This document shows, in pieces, positions 1 to 6,845 of a DNA stretch of 8,102 nt. A program made the position numbers and the translations under genes. Numbering within the stretch: the first letter of the stretch is position 1; the number at the start of each line of letters is the position of its first letter. Origin of the DNA: Kiloniellaceae bacterium (GTDB lineage Bacteria > Pseudomonadota > Alphaproteobacteria > Kiloniellales > Kiloniellaceae); assembly GCA_028280915.1 (NCBI GenBank), contig JANQKX010000189.1:1-8102 (forward strand), read 5' to 3'. The notes under the pieces are model-generated. The model was not told where the DNA came from. It did no database searches and saw nothing but the letters and a program-made list of their open reading frames with translations.

Positions 1-529
1 TTTCCGCCACGGGCACATCCCGGCCCAGGGCGGAAATAAAGGACAATCGCACTTTGGCCGCGGCGATCTGGTCATCGAACGCCCGGTATTGATCGCTGAG
101 GGCCTCCAGTTGCGTGCGCAGGCGCGCTTCTTCCGCCGGGACGTGGTGATCGCCGAACAGCCGGGTCAGTTCCACGGCGCCGATGGCCAAGCCGGGGCCG
201 CCGCGGCCTTCCACGCGCAGGCTCTCGGGCAAGAGGTTGCCGGGCAGGCCGGAAACGGCCAGCTCGCTGCGGCCGGCCGGCAGGGCCACCTCCACCTGAC
301 GGGTAACGCGGGCCTGGTCGGTGAAGACCGTGACCGCCACGATTGTCCCATCCACTTGCAGGATCGAGGGGTCCGCCGGCGTCTCCGACAGGGCCCGCCC
401 GCCACTCAGTAGGATGACCGTCAGTGCGAAAGCGGCGATCATCGTGAGCAAGAGCCCTTGGCCGGCAAGGCCGCGCCGAACGCGCAAAGACACTGGTACC
501 AAAGATTTGAGCATAACCGACATGGGCAT
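1..529 (-). CDS. DUF4140/DUF4139 (MuiA-like) exported protein, N-terminal part
   Basis: Reading the minus strand from ATG at 529 gives 176 codons with no stop before the left edge, so the C-terminal part is missing. A basic stretch (R16-R19) and a hydrophobic core at about residues 26-42 followed by GGRALSE look like a signal peptide, so the protein is probably periplasmic. Residues about 63-110 match the DUF4140 N-terminal domain: IVAVTVFTDQARVTR, then LPAG (83-86) and LAVSGLP (90-96). Residues about 132-165 are charged and leucine-rich, as expected for the coiled-coil linker that precedes the C-terminal DUF4139 domain, which would lie outside the window. The family is annotated as mucoidy-inhibitor-like; its biochemical role is unknown. 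The start is fixed by an AGGAGG seven bases upstream; in-frame ATGs at 523 and 514 are weaker choices. Family recognition is firm, function is not. Confidence 0.8.
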   Translation of the reverse strand, partial: MPMSVMLKSLVPVSLRVRRGLAGQGLLLTMIAAFALTVILLSGGRALSETPADPSILQVDGTIVAVTVFTDQARVTRQVEVALPAGRSELAVSGLPGNLLPESLRVEGRGGPGLAIGAVELTRLFGDHHVPAEEARLRTQLEALSDQYRAFDDQIAAAKVRLSFISALGRDVPVAE

Positions 530-536
530 CTGATAG

Positions 537-542
537 CCTCCT
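537..542 (-). promoter_or_regulatory. Shine-Dalgarno AGGAGG for the DUF4140 protein
   Basis: The minus strand reads AGGAGG here, followed by seven bases and ATG at 529-527. This perfect site selects the 529 start over the two in-frame ATGs just downstream. Confidence 0.8.
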
Positions 543-995
543 GGTGCGCCCGGCGGGGCGGGCGGGGAAAATGTGCGGCTACGTGCCTGTCATAGGGTCT
601 GACGGTCGCGCCCTTGCTCGCCAAGGGACCTGGAGGCTGGTCAAGTCACCGAACCGGCACAAATGCCGGTATGACGTCTTGACGCAGCTCCAGGTCCTTA
701 ACTTCCTTTGGGCGGCCGATGCCGGAATTCGCCAATTCTTTGTTGCGGCTTGGCTTTTCCCGGTTCCTAACGATATCCGACCTAAACGCTATCGATACAT
801 CCAGTGACCGATCCTTGTGGCGGCCGATTGTCTGGGCGGCCATTTTCGTTTCTGTGCTGGTCATTTGTTCGACGGGCGCAGTACAGCAATTCGGTTTGGA
901 GATTCTGGGGCGAAATGGGGCGGAATTTGGGAAATCGCTCACGCTTCCGCGAGGGCCGTTGGGCTTGTCCTTAGGAGTTTAGGCCAGGAAAAGGC
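543..995. other. Intergenic spacer, no convincing gene
   Basis: This stretch lies downstream of the FAD oxidoreductase and upstream of the DUF4140 gene, both on the minus strand. Three reading frames of 87-98 codons are open across it, but none has a good ribosome site or a recognisable domain, and two overlap on opposite strands. Bases 721-900 are 95 of 180 G or C (about 53%), clearly below the neighbouring genes. It contains the 640-683 palindrome, a small hairpin GAATT-CGCC-AATTC at 725-738, a direct repeat GGCGGCCGAT at 711-720 and 819-828, and two near-identical tandem 10-mers at 906-925. The plus-strand frame 719-982 would encode one hydrophobic segment (IVWAAIFVSVLVICSTG) and is the least unlikely gene candidate. 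Confidence 0.5.
640..683. repeat. Imperfect 44-bp inverted repeat (stem-loop)
   Basis: A perfect inner stem ACCGGCA (653-659) / TGCCGGT (664-670) closes on a four-base CAAA loop. Outer arms GTCAAGTCA (640-648) and TGA...CTTGAC (672-674 and 678-683) also pair, leaving CCGA on one side, A on the other, and a CGT bulge. No T-run follows on either strand, so it is not a standard intrinsic terminator. It could be a structured transcript end for the minus-strand oxidoreductase, about 310 bases after its stop, or a protein-binding site upstream of the DUF4140 gene. Confidence 0.5.
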
Positions 996-1004
996 TTATG
1001 CCTT
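991..1004 (-). terminator. Weak stem-loop over the oxidoreductase stop codon
   Basis: On the minus strand AAGGC, loop ATAA (holding the TAA stop) and GCCTT form a five-base-pair hairpin followed by TTCC. The stem is short and the T tract poor, so it is at best a weak intrinsic terminator. Confidence 0.15.
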
Positions 1005-2273
1005 GAAAAACCGCGCGGCCTTGAAGGGGGTCATGTCAAAGCGGCTTTGGCCCTTGACGATGAGATCGGCCATGGTGGCCCCGGCGATGGGGCCCATGCC
1101 GAAGCCGTGGCCGCTGAAGCCCGACGCCACCGCCAGGCCGCTGGGCTGCTCTAACACGTCGATCACCGGGATCTCATCGGGCATGATGTCAATCCAGCCC
1201 GCCCAGGTCTTTTCAAACGCCATGGGACCGGCGCCGGGATAGTCCTGCTGGAAGCCGGCCAAGGCCCTGTCCAAGGCCGGCCGGTCAGGGGCCGGATCCA
1301 GGGTGCGGTCCTGGGTCGGGTCCAGGAAGCGGCCGGTCAAGTCTTTGAAAAAGGGCTTGCCCAGGCGAAAGTGAAGCTGGCGCTTTTCCCGCCGGGCCAG
1401 GCCGAGGAAGTCCAGCCCAAAGCGCAGGCTGTCGGTGGTGATGTCGTGGTGCCCGTCGCTGCCGGCGGCGATGGTCATGCTGCCGTCCGGGCGCTGCCGG
1501 TAGGCGCAGCGGCCCCAGACCACCAGCTTGCGCAGCGCCAGGGGAATGGGGCCGGTGCGCCCCACCGAGCCGGTGAGCCACAAGCAGGGATGGCGGTGGC
1601 CCAAGGGCCTTAGAAAGCGCGAGGTCCAGGCGCCGGTAGCGCAGACCACGGTCTCCGCCTTGATGTAGCCCCGTTCGCTCTCCACCCCGCACACCGCGCC
1701 GTTCTTTACGTCGATCCCCGTGACGGCGCAAAAGTCGGCCACGGTCGCGCCGTTGCGGGCGGCGGCGGCGGCAAAGGCGGGCGCGACCTTTTCCGGCTCG
1801 GCGCAGCCGTCCGAGGGGGTGTACATGGCGCCCAGGCAGCCGGCCGGATCGAAATGGGGCAGCAGGTCGGCCACCTGCTGCGGGGTGAGGAGCTGGGTGT
1901 CCAGGCCATGTTCCTTGGCGATGGGGATCCAGGCTTCGCTGTCGGCCAATTGTCGGGGCTGGAAGGCCACGCGCATTTGGCCTTGCTGGCGCCAATCCAA
2001 GTCCGCTTCCAGTTCCGCTTCCAGACCCTGCCAAATCTTGTTGCAGGCCATCATCAGGGGCACCTCGGCGGTGTGCCGTCCTTGCTGGCGCACCGCGCCC
2101 CAGTTGCGGCTGGATTGCTCACCGGCGATGCGGCCCTTTTCCAGCAGGACCACGGACTGGCCCAGTTTGCGCAGGTAATAGGCCGTGGCGGTGCCGATGA
2201 TGCCGCCGCCCACCACGACCACATCGGCGGCGGGGGGCAGGGGCGGGGCTTGGTCAGACGAGTTTGGGTTCAT
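996..2273 (-). CDS. FAD-dependent oxidoreductase, DAO (D-amino acid/amine oxidase) family
   Basis: A 425-residue flavoprotein of the DAO fold, a family that oxidises the C-N bond of amino acids, N-methyl amino acids, opines or related amines. The Rossmann motif GGGIIG is at 22-27 with the ribose-binding acidic residue E45 at the end of the second strand. SSRNWGAVRQQGR (54-66) matches the conserved segment near the flavin in opine/sarcosine-oxidase-like members. The C-terminal flavin motif SGHGFGMGP (387-395) follows GWIDIMPDEIPVID, so both ends are present and the length is normal. No signal peptide is seen; it is probably cytoplasmic or membrane-associated. ATG at 2273 is preferred, with TTG at 2279 two codons upstream as an alternative. 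Neither has a Shine-Dalgarno, which fits coupling to the small reading frame that ends at 2270. The substrate cannot be read from the sequence; nearby amino acid genes suggest an amino acid-derived amine. Confidence 0.85.
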   Translation of the reverse strand: MNPNSSDQAPPLPPAADVVVVGGGIIGTATAYYLRKLGQSVVLLEKGRIAGEQSSRNWGAVRQQGRHTAEVPLMMACNKIWQGLEAELEADLDWRQQGQMRVAFQPRQLADSEAWIPIAKEHGLDTQLLTPQQVADLLPHFDPAGCLGAMYTPSDGCAEPEKVAPAFAAAAARNGATVADFCAVTGIDVKNGAVCGVESERGYIKAETVVCATGAWTSRFLRPLGHRHPCLWLTGSVGRTGPIPLALRKLVVWGRCAYRQRPDGSMTIAAGSDGHHDITTDSLRFGLDFLGLARREKRQLHFRLGKPFFKDLTGRFLDPTQDRTLDPAPDRPALDRALAGFQQDYPGAGPMAFEKTWAGWIDIMPDEIPVIDVLEQPSGLAVASGFSGHGFGMGPIAGATMADLIVKGQSRFDMTPFKAARFFKA

Positions 2274-2458
2274 GGCCAAAGATACTGTATGGTGGGATCT
2301 GATGGTGGGCCTTGATAACGGATCGGGGGCGCGGCGCCGCCGCCCATGGCGGGGGCAAATGCTTGGTCTGCAACAAGCTTCGCCGAAGCCCGGGTCTCAT
2401 CTTTGTTGCATACGACCCATACTATCGCCAAAATGACGAGTGCCAAAATGATAGGCAC
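2270..2458 (-). CDS. Possible small membrane peptide (62 codons)
   Basis: On the minus strand a GTG at 2458 opens a 62-codon frame whose TGA stop (2272-2270) overlaps the ATG of the FAD oxidoreductase as ATGA. The N-terminus MPIILALVILAIVWVVC would be one transmembrane segment or uncleaved signal anchor; Cys17 is preceded by Val rather than Gly/Ala/Ser, so a lipobox is not supported. The remainder is hydrophilic and then Gly/Pro-rich (AMGGGAAPP). The tandem 15-bp repeats fall in phase and encode a five-residue hydrophobic repeat. In favour: the ATGA overlap and the lack of any ribosome site for the downstream gene. Against: no Shine-Dalgarno before the GTG, no known family, and a position in a divergent promoter region. 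I do not recognise it. Confidence 0.3.
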   Translation of the reverse strand: MPIILALVILAIVWVVCNKDETRASAKLVADQAFAPAMGGGAAPPIRYQGPPSDPTIQYLWP

Positions 2459-2471
2459 CAGAATGACAGGG
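2427..2471. repeat. Three tandem 15-bp direct repeats
   Basis: Adjacent copies are GCCAAAATGACGAGT (2427-2441), GCCAAAATGATAGGC (2442-2456) and ACCAGAATGACAGGG (2457-2471). The core CCARAATGAYRRG recurs every 15 bp. They lie between the divergently read oxidoreductase and aminotransferase genes, so they may be iterated regulator sites; on the minus strand they fall inside the start of the possible small membrane peptide. Confidence 0.6.
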
Positions 2472-2535
2472 CCGTGGCGTTAAAAAAATTTCCCGCGAAA
2501 GACGGGTTCTGCGGTTTAACAGGGGGTAGCTTGCC

Positions 2536-3696
2536 ATGAACGAAAGCAGATTCCGCCCTTCCCTTCGCGGATCCACTCCGAGTATCGCCGAAGAGCTGCA
2601 GCGCCAGGCGCACGCCGTGGCGGCCACGGGCGAGAAAGTGATTTACTTGAATGTGGGCCAGCCGGGCACCTCGGCGCCGGTCTCGGCCCTGGACGCCTTG
2701 GCCGCGCGCAGTCGCCAGGACGTGTTGGGATACTGTGGCGCGGGCGGTTTGAGTGACCTAAAGGCGCGGATCGCCCGCAGCTATGACGAACTCTATGGCG
2801 TGACGGTGGCGCCGTCCCGGGTCATCGTGACCATCGGCGCTTCGGGCGCGATCATCCTGGCCTTGATCGGCTGTTTCGACAACGGGGCCCGCATTGCGCT
2901 GCCACAGCCGTTTTACTACGCCTATCGCCGGGTGATGGGGACCTTGGGCGTGGACTGCGTGCCCTTTTATCCGAGCATGGAAAACCATTTTCAGCCCACC
3001 GTGGCCGATCTTGAGGCTATCGAGGGCGACATTGACGGGGTTATTTTCGCCAGTCCCGGCAATCCCAGCGGCTCCATGATGTCGCCGGAGCAGATGGCCG
3101 AGGTGGCGGACTATTGCGCCCGGCGGCAAATCCGCCTGATCTCCGATGAGATCTATCACGGCATTACCTACGACGACGAGGTGCCCACCGAAACGGCGGT
3201 GAAGTTTTCCCACGAGGCCATCGCGGTGAACTCCTTTTCAAAGTACTATTCCATGCCGGGATGGCGCCTGGGCTGGATGGTCGTTCCGGAGTATTTGGCC
3301 GAATCCATCTCCAACTTGGCGCACAATCTCTACATCTCGCCCTCGGCGCCGTCCCAGATCGTTGGGCTTCATGCCATGGATTGCCGGGACGAGTTGGACG
3401 AACACGTGGCGCGCTACCGGATAAACCGTGACATCTTGGTGCGTGAGCTGCCCAAGGTGGGTTTCGACCGTTTCACCGCGCCCCACGGCGCCTTTTACAT
3501 CTATGCGCATGTACGGCACTTGCACGAGGACAGCGTGCAGTTCACCCTGGACATGCTGCATGGCTGCGGTGTGCTGGCCGCGCCCGGCGCGGACTTCAGT
3601 CCCCGCGACGGCGACCAGTACATGCGCTTTTCCTACGCCGGGCCCACGGCGGACATCGAAGAGGCGGTGACACGTCTTAAGAAGTGGAGACATTAA
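2536..3696 (+). CDS. Class I/II PLP-dependent aminotransferase
   Basis: A complete 386-residue fold-type I aminotransferase that moves an amino group between an amino acid and a 2-oxo acid, normally in the cytoplasm. The PLP-binding lysine is K236 in NSFSKYYSMPGWRLGW, with R244 placed to bind the cofactor phosphate. D204 in ISDEIYHG holds the pyridine nitrogen, N176 in SPGNPSG contacts PLP O3', and R364 in QYMRFSYA is the usual substrate alpha-carboxylate arginine. The N-terminal VGQPG (40-44) is the substrate-side glycine motif. Length and motif order are typical of the aspartate/aromatic aminotransferase I-gamma group. The start has a GGGGG nine bases upstream. It is read divergently from the FAD oxidoreductase and 117 bp ahead of malic enzyme. 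The amino acid substrate is not determined; the HPPD-like gene downstream makes an aromatic one plausible (inference). Confidence 0.9.
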   Translation: MNESRFRPSLRGSTPSIAEELQRQAHAVAATGEKVIYLNVGQPGTSAPVSALDALAARSRQDVLGYCGAGGLSDLKARIARSYDELYGVTVAPSRVIVTIGASGAIILALIGCFDNGARIALPQPFYYAYRRVMGTLGVDCVPFYPSMENHFQPTVADLEAIEGDIDGVIFASPGNPSGSMMSPEQMAEVADYCARRQIRLISDEIYHGITYDDEVPTETAVKFSHEAIAVNSFSKYYSMPGWRLGWMVVPEYLAESISNLAHNLYISPSAPSQIVGLHAMDCRDELDEHVARYRINRDILVRELPKVGFDRFTAPHGAFYIYAHVRHLHEDSVQFTLDMLHGCGVLAAPGADFSPRDGDQYMRFSYAGPTADIEEAVTRLKKWRH

Positions 3697-3766
3697 CGCT
3701 CACCGTCGCGGGACGTTCGGCCTGGGCTTGCCGTTCGCCCCGAATGGTCGGCACCACGACGCGGGA

Positions 3767-3786
3767 TCAATCAATCGTTCAATCAA
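3767..3786. repeat. Direct repeat TCAATCAA x2 upstream of malic enzyme
   Basis: TCAATCAA occurs at 3767-3774 and again at 3779-3786, a 12-bp period, 28-47 bases before the maeA start. Spacing near one helical turn on the same face could suit a regulator or be chance. The rest of the 117-bp gap (3697-3813) shows only a loose inverted repeat TTCGG/CCGAA at 3716-3744 without a T tract. Confidence 0.3.
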
Positions 3787-3813
3787 AGCCGGGTTCGGCG
3801 CGCGAGGCAACAC

Positions 3814-5514
3814 ATGTCCAAATCTCACCGTAAGGGCCTTGAACATCCCATCAAAACCCGACTGCGCGGAGAGGTGCTGCACGAAACGCCCATCCTGAAC
3901 AAGGATACGGCCTTCAGCGACCCGGAACGCTTGTCGCTGGGCCTCCTTGGGCTTTTGCCGCCCCATGTGGAGACCCTGGAGGAACAGACCACGCGGGCGT
4001 TCGAGGCCTATGAGCGGCAGCAGAACGACCTGGACCGCCATCTCTATCTGCGCGGCTTGCAGGACCGCAACGAGACCCTGTTTTATCATCTGATCTTGCA
4101 GCATCTGCCCGAGATGATGCCCATGATCTACACGCCCGTGGTGGGGGAAGCCTGTCAAAAGTTCAGCGAAATCTACCGCCGGCCCCGGGGCCTTTTCATC
4201 AGCTACCCCAACCGGGACAGGGTGGATGAGATCCTGGCCAATTGGGCCGAGCGGGACGTCCAGGTGATCGTCATGACCGATGGGGAGCGGATCCTGGGTC
4301 TGGGCGACCAGGGGGCCGGCGGCATGGGTATTCCCATTGGCAAGCTGTCCCTCTATACCGCCTGCGGCGGCATCGACCCGGCAACGGCCCTGCCGATCCT
4401 CTTGGACGCGGGCACCAACAACCAAGAACGTCTTGCGGACCCCCATTACATCGGCTGGCGTCACGAACGGGTCTCGGGCCAGGATTACTACGATTTTGTC
4501 GATGCGGTGGTGCAGGGTATCAAACGCACTTTTCCCAACGTATTGCTGCAATTCGAGGATTTCGCCCAAACCCACGCCAGCCCCTTGTTGAAAAAGTACC
4601 GGAATCAGCTTTGTACCTTCAATGACGACATCCAAGGCACGGCGGCGGTGACCGTGGGCACCCTCTTGGCGGCGGCCAAGGTGACCGGCGGCCGGATCGC
4701 CGATCACCGGGTGGCCTTTTTGGGCGCCGGGTCGGCCGGTTGCGGTATCGCCGAGCAGATCATCGATGCCATGGTGGCGGAGGGTCTGTCCGAAGCAGCG
4801 GCCAGATCGCAGATCTTTATGGTCGACCGCTACGGCCTGCTGCAGGAGGGTATGGACGGCCTGCTGCCCTTCCAGGAGCGCCTGTGCCAGCCGCGCCAGG
4901 CGGTGGCCGACTGGTCGTGCGAGGACCGGGAGCACATTTCCTTGCTCGAGGTCATGCGCAACGCGGGCCCGGGCATCCTGGTGGGGGTGTCCGGTCAGCC
5001 CGGGCTGTTCAGCGAGGAGATCATCCGCACCATGGCCGACAAGGTGGCCCGGCCCGTTGTGTTTCCCCTGTCCAATCCCACCTCGCGGATCGAGGCACTG
5101 CCCGGCGATATCCTGCAGTGGAGTGACGGCAAGGCCCTGATCGCCACCGGCAGCCCCTTTGAGCCGGTGGACTATAACGGCAAGTCCCATGGCATCGCCC
5201 AGTGCAACAACAGTTACATCTTTCCGGGCATGGGTCTGGGCATCCTGGCCTCGGGCGCCCGCCGGGTCAGCGATGGCATGTTCATGGCCGCCTCGCGGGC
5301 GCTCAGCGAGTGCGCCCCCGCCCTGAAGCAATCGGGCGGCGCCCTGCTGCCGCCCCTAAGCGAGGTCCGCGAGGTCAGCCGGCACATCGCCCTGGCCGTC
5401 GCCGCCCAGGCGGAAGCGGACGGCGTGGCCGAGCCGTGCGGTGACGAGGACCGGGAACGCCGGGTCGACGATCGCATGTGGGCGCCTCAGTACCGGCCGG
5501 TGGAGTCAGAATAA
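3814..5514 (+). CDS. maeA: NAD-dependent malic enzyme (large type)
   Basis: Oxidative decarboxylation of malate to pyruvate and CO2 with reduction of NAD(P)+, in the cytoplasm. At 566 residues it has the length of the large-type family (E. coli MaeA/SfcA is about 565) and is similar to it throughout, for example NETLFY (86-91), IYRRPRGLFISY (120-131) and GLGDQG (162-167). Catalytic Y106 is in MIYTPVVG and catalytic K177 in GKLSLY; metal ligands are E248 and D249 in FEDF and D272 in FNDDIQGTAAV. The dinucleotide motif is GAGSAG (304-309). SNPTS (420-424) and CNNSYIFPG (464-472) carry the conserved asparagines of the active site. D337 in MVDRYG follows the second Rossmann strand. GAGG-type ribosome site GAGG lies six bases before the ATG. 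NAD rather than NADP preference is inferred from family. Links four-carbon acids, such as those from aromatic degradation, to pyruvate. Confidence 0.95.
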   Translation: MSKSHRKGLEHPIKTRLRGEVLHETPILNKDTAFSDPERLSLGLLGLLPPHVETLEEQTTRAFEAYERQQNDLDRHLYLRGLQDRNETLFYHLILQHLPEMMPMIYTPVVGEACQKFSEIYRRPRGLFISYPNRDRVDEILANWAERDVQVIVMTDGERILGLGDQGAGGMGIPIGKLSLYTACGGIDPATALPILLDAGTNNQERLADPHYIGWRHERVSGQDYYDFVDAVVQGIKRTFPNVLLQFEDFAQTHASPLLKKYRNQLCTFNDDIQGTAAVTVGTLLAAAKVTGGRIADHRVAFLGAGSAGCGIAEQIIDAMVAEGLSEAAARSQIFMVDRYGLLQEGMDGLLPFQERLCQPRQAVADWSCEDREHISLLEVMRNAGPGILVGVSGQPGLFSEEIIRTMADKVARPVVFPLSNPTSRIEALPGDILQWSDGKALIATGSPFEPVDYNGKSHGIAQCNNSYIFPGMGLGILASGARRVSDGMFMAASRALSECAPALKQSGGALLPPLSEVREVSRHIALAVAAQAEADGVAEPCGDEDRERRVDDRMWAPQYRPVESE

Positions 5515-5587
5515 AGGGACATAAATATTAGGCGCATAAAATGTTTGTAACGGCATAAGTTTGCAGAGACGACGATAGGACGAAAAA
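5515..5587 (+). promoter_or_regulatory. A/T-rich leader before the HPPD-like gene
   Basis: The 73-bp gap changes sharply from the high-GC end of maeA to A/T-rich sequence (5521-5560) with a TAAAAT at 5537-5542 that resembles a -10 box, though no good -35 sits 16-18 bp upstream. An AGGA at 5577-5580 lies seven bases before the ATG at 5588 and is the probable ribosome site. Independent transcription of the next gene is possible but not proven. Confidence 0.3.
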
Positions 5588-6835
5588 ATGGATTTCGACT
5601 TTCAAAATTATCATCCGCGCGGCGACAAGAAAAACTCCGACTTGTTCAACACCTACCGCCTCAAGATCTATGAACGGCGACAGCAAAGCGGCTTGATGGA
5701 TCTTTTGGGCCCGATGGCCGCCGTGGTCGTCCAGGTGGATCATGGCGACTCCATAAAGTACATGGAAGAACTCTATTTGATGACGCCCATGCGTCTGAAG
5801 GCGAGCTATCTGAGTGAGTCCCACAAGGTTCATCTGCTCGAAGGCGGTGCCGACTTCCCCGTTTATCTGGTGATGGAGCCCTTGAACCCGAGCTTCGAGG
5901 ACGATATGACCCGGCTCAACATGCTCTATCCCAACGCCCGCAAGAAGCCCAACGCCCGCTACGTGGGCGAGGTCTACCGGACGGAGAACTTGAAGGAGAC
6001 CGAGCGGATTTTAGGAAGTCATGATATCCGCTTCGAGGCGCGGGGCGGGGCGAAGAACGCCTTGCTGAATTCCGACGCTTTTGCCTTCACCGTTCCTTCT
6101 GACTACACCGGTAACCGGATCGGCTATTCGGAAAGGGATCTGCACGACACGGCGGCGCTGCCCCATGGCGAGGGCATTCAACTGACGGCCGAGGAGACCG
6201 GTCTGTTGGACCGGGTGGCCGCGGCGGCGGAAGAGGCCGGCTTGCACAATCTGATCCTGGGCGCGGACCACATGGCCACGCGCATCCTTTCCGGTGAGCG
6301 GGAGGATGCGATTTTGGAGTTCCTGACCCTGTCCAATTATTATTTCTGGGGCGCCTATAACATCAACGAAATGAACTCCTCCACCAACGTGAACCGCTGC
6401 CCCTTCGTCGACGACGATAAGCTGTCACCGGCCAAGGTCTTTACCGCCAACAACACGCCGTCGTTCGTCAATTCCTTCGAAGGCCTGCCCATGCCCACGG
6501 AGAACTTCGTGCGCAACTATGGCCGGCGCATGCACCACGTGGCCTTCGAGGTCAAGGACGGGGATCATGGGGCGGGGGAAAAGAACGTGGACTATGTGGT
6601 GGGTAAACTGAGGGACATGGGCAAGGACTTCCTCGCTCACGTGGTGGGGGAGTGTACGGATCAGCCCAACCTGAAACAAATCTTTTCCAAGCACTCGCCC
6701 TATTCCCTTTTGATCACCGAATACGTGGAGCGCTGCTTTGGCTTTGACGGTTTTTTCACCAAGGACAACGTGGCGGCCTTGACCGAAGCGGCCGGCTTGG
6801 ACGAACGTTACGAGCATGGTCACATTTTCGACTAG
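5588..6835 (+). CDS. Divergent 4-hydroxyphenylpyruvate dioxygenase-like (two-domain VOC) protein
   Basis: A complete 415-residue protein that I place in the HPPD/hydroxymandelate synthase branch of the vicinal-oxygen-chelate fold by motif order. An N-terminal VOC-like half (about 38-180, with HKVHLLEGGADFPVYLVME) is followed by the metal-binding half. Predicted Fe(II) ligands are H228 (GADHMATRI, like the HPPD DHxxxN motif), H317 (RMHHVAFEV, like IQHIAF) and E378 (LLITEYVERCFG, like FFEIIQR). Q364 in LKQIFS matches the conserved HPPD QIF glutamine, and FFTKDNVAAL (389-398) resembles the C-terminal GNFxxLF helix that closes the active site. Odd points: it is longer than the usual bacterial 350-380, the residue before the second ligand is H316 instead of the family Q, and overall identity to textbook HPPDs looks low. 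HPPD would turn 4-hydroxyphenylpyruvate into homogentisate; the true substrate here is unproven. ATG start supported by AGGA seven bases upstream. Confidence 0.7.
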   Translation: MDFDFQNYHPRGDKKNSDLFNTYRLKIYERRQQSGLMDLLGPMAAVVVQVDHGDSIKYMEELYLMTPMRLKASYLSESHKVHLLEGGADFPVYLVMEPLNPSFEDDMTRLNMLYPNARKKPNARYVGEVYRTENLKETERILGSHDIRFEARGGAKNALLNSDAFAFTVPSDYTGNRIGYSERDLHDTAALPHGEGIQLTAEETGLLDRVAAAAEEAGLHNLILGADHMATRILSGEREDAILEFLTLSNYYFWGAYNINEMNSSTNVNRCPFVDDDKLSPAKVFTANNTPSFVNSFEGLPMPTENFVRNYGRRMHHVAFEVKDGDHGAGEKNVDYVVGKLRDMGKDFLAHVVGECTDQPNLKQIFSKHSPYSLLITEYVERCFGFDGFFTKDNVAALTEAAGLDERYEHGHIFD

Positions 6836-6845
6836 GCCGGCAAAA

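Noticed and set aside
89..412. A 107-codon plus-strand frame at the left end
   Set aside because: It overlaps the DUF4140 protein, which has a signal peptide, family motifs and a perfect ribosome site on the other strand.
646..942. A 98-codon minus-strand frame in the spacer
   Set aside because: No ribosome site, no recognisable motif, and it runs through the palindrome; it overlaps another equally weak frame on the plus strand.
1285..2034. A 249-codon minus-strand frame inside the FAD oxidoreductase in another phase
   Set aside because: Composed almost only of Arg, Gly, Pro and Ala, a frame-shifted shadow of the real gene.
2403..2425. TTGTTG and TACTAT as a possible sigma-70 promoter for the aminotransferase
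   Set aside because: The spacing is 11 bp, too short for a -35/-10 pair, and no other hexamer fits at 16-18 bp.
2478..2506. CCCG...CGGG hairpin next to an A7/T7 run, resembling an intrinsic terminator on the minus strand
   Set aside because: The stem is only four pairs with a seven-base loop, and no minus-strand gene lies upstream that would need terminating here.
3700..5331. A 543-codon open frame on the minus strand, fully antisense to malic enzyme
   Set aside because: It mirrors maeA, whose motifs are complete on the plus strand. The translation is rich in Gly, His, Gln, Arg and shows no domain; long antisense frames are expected in high-GC genes.
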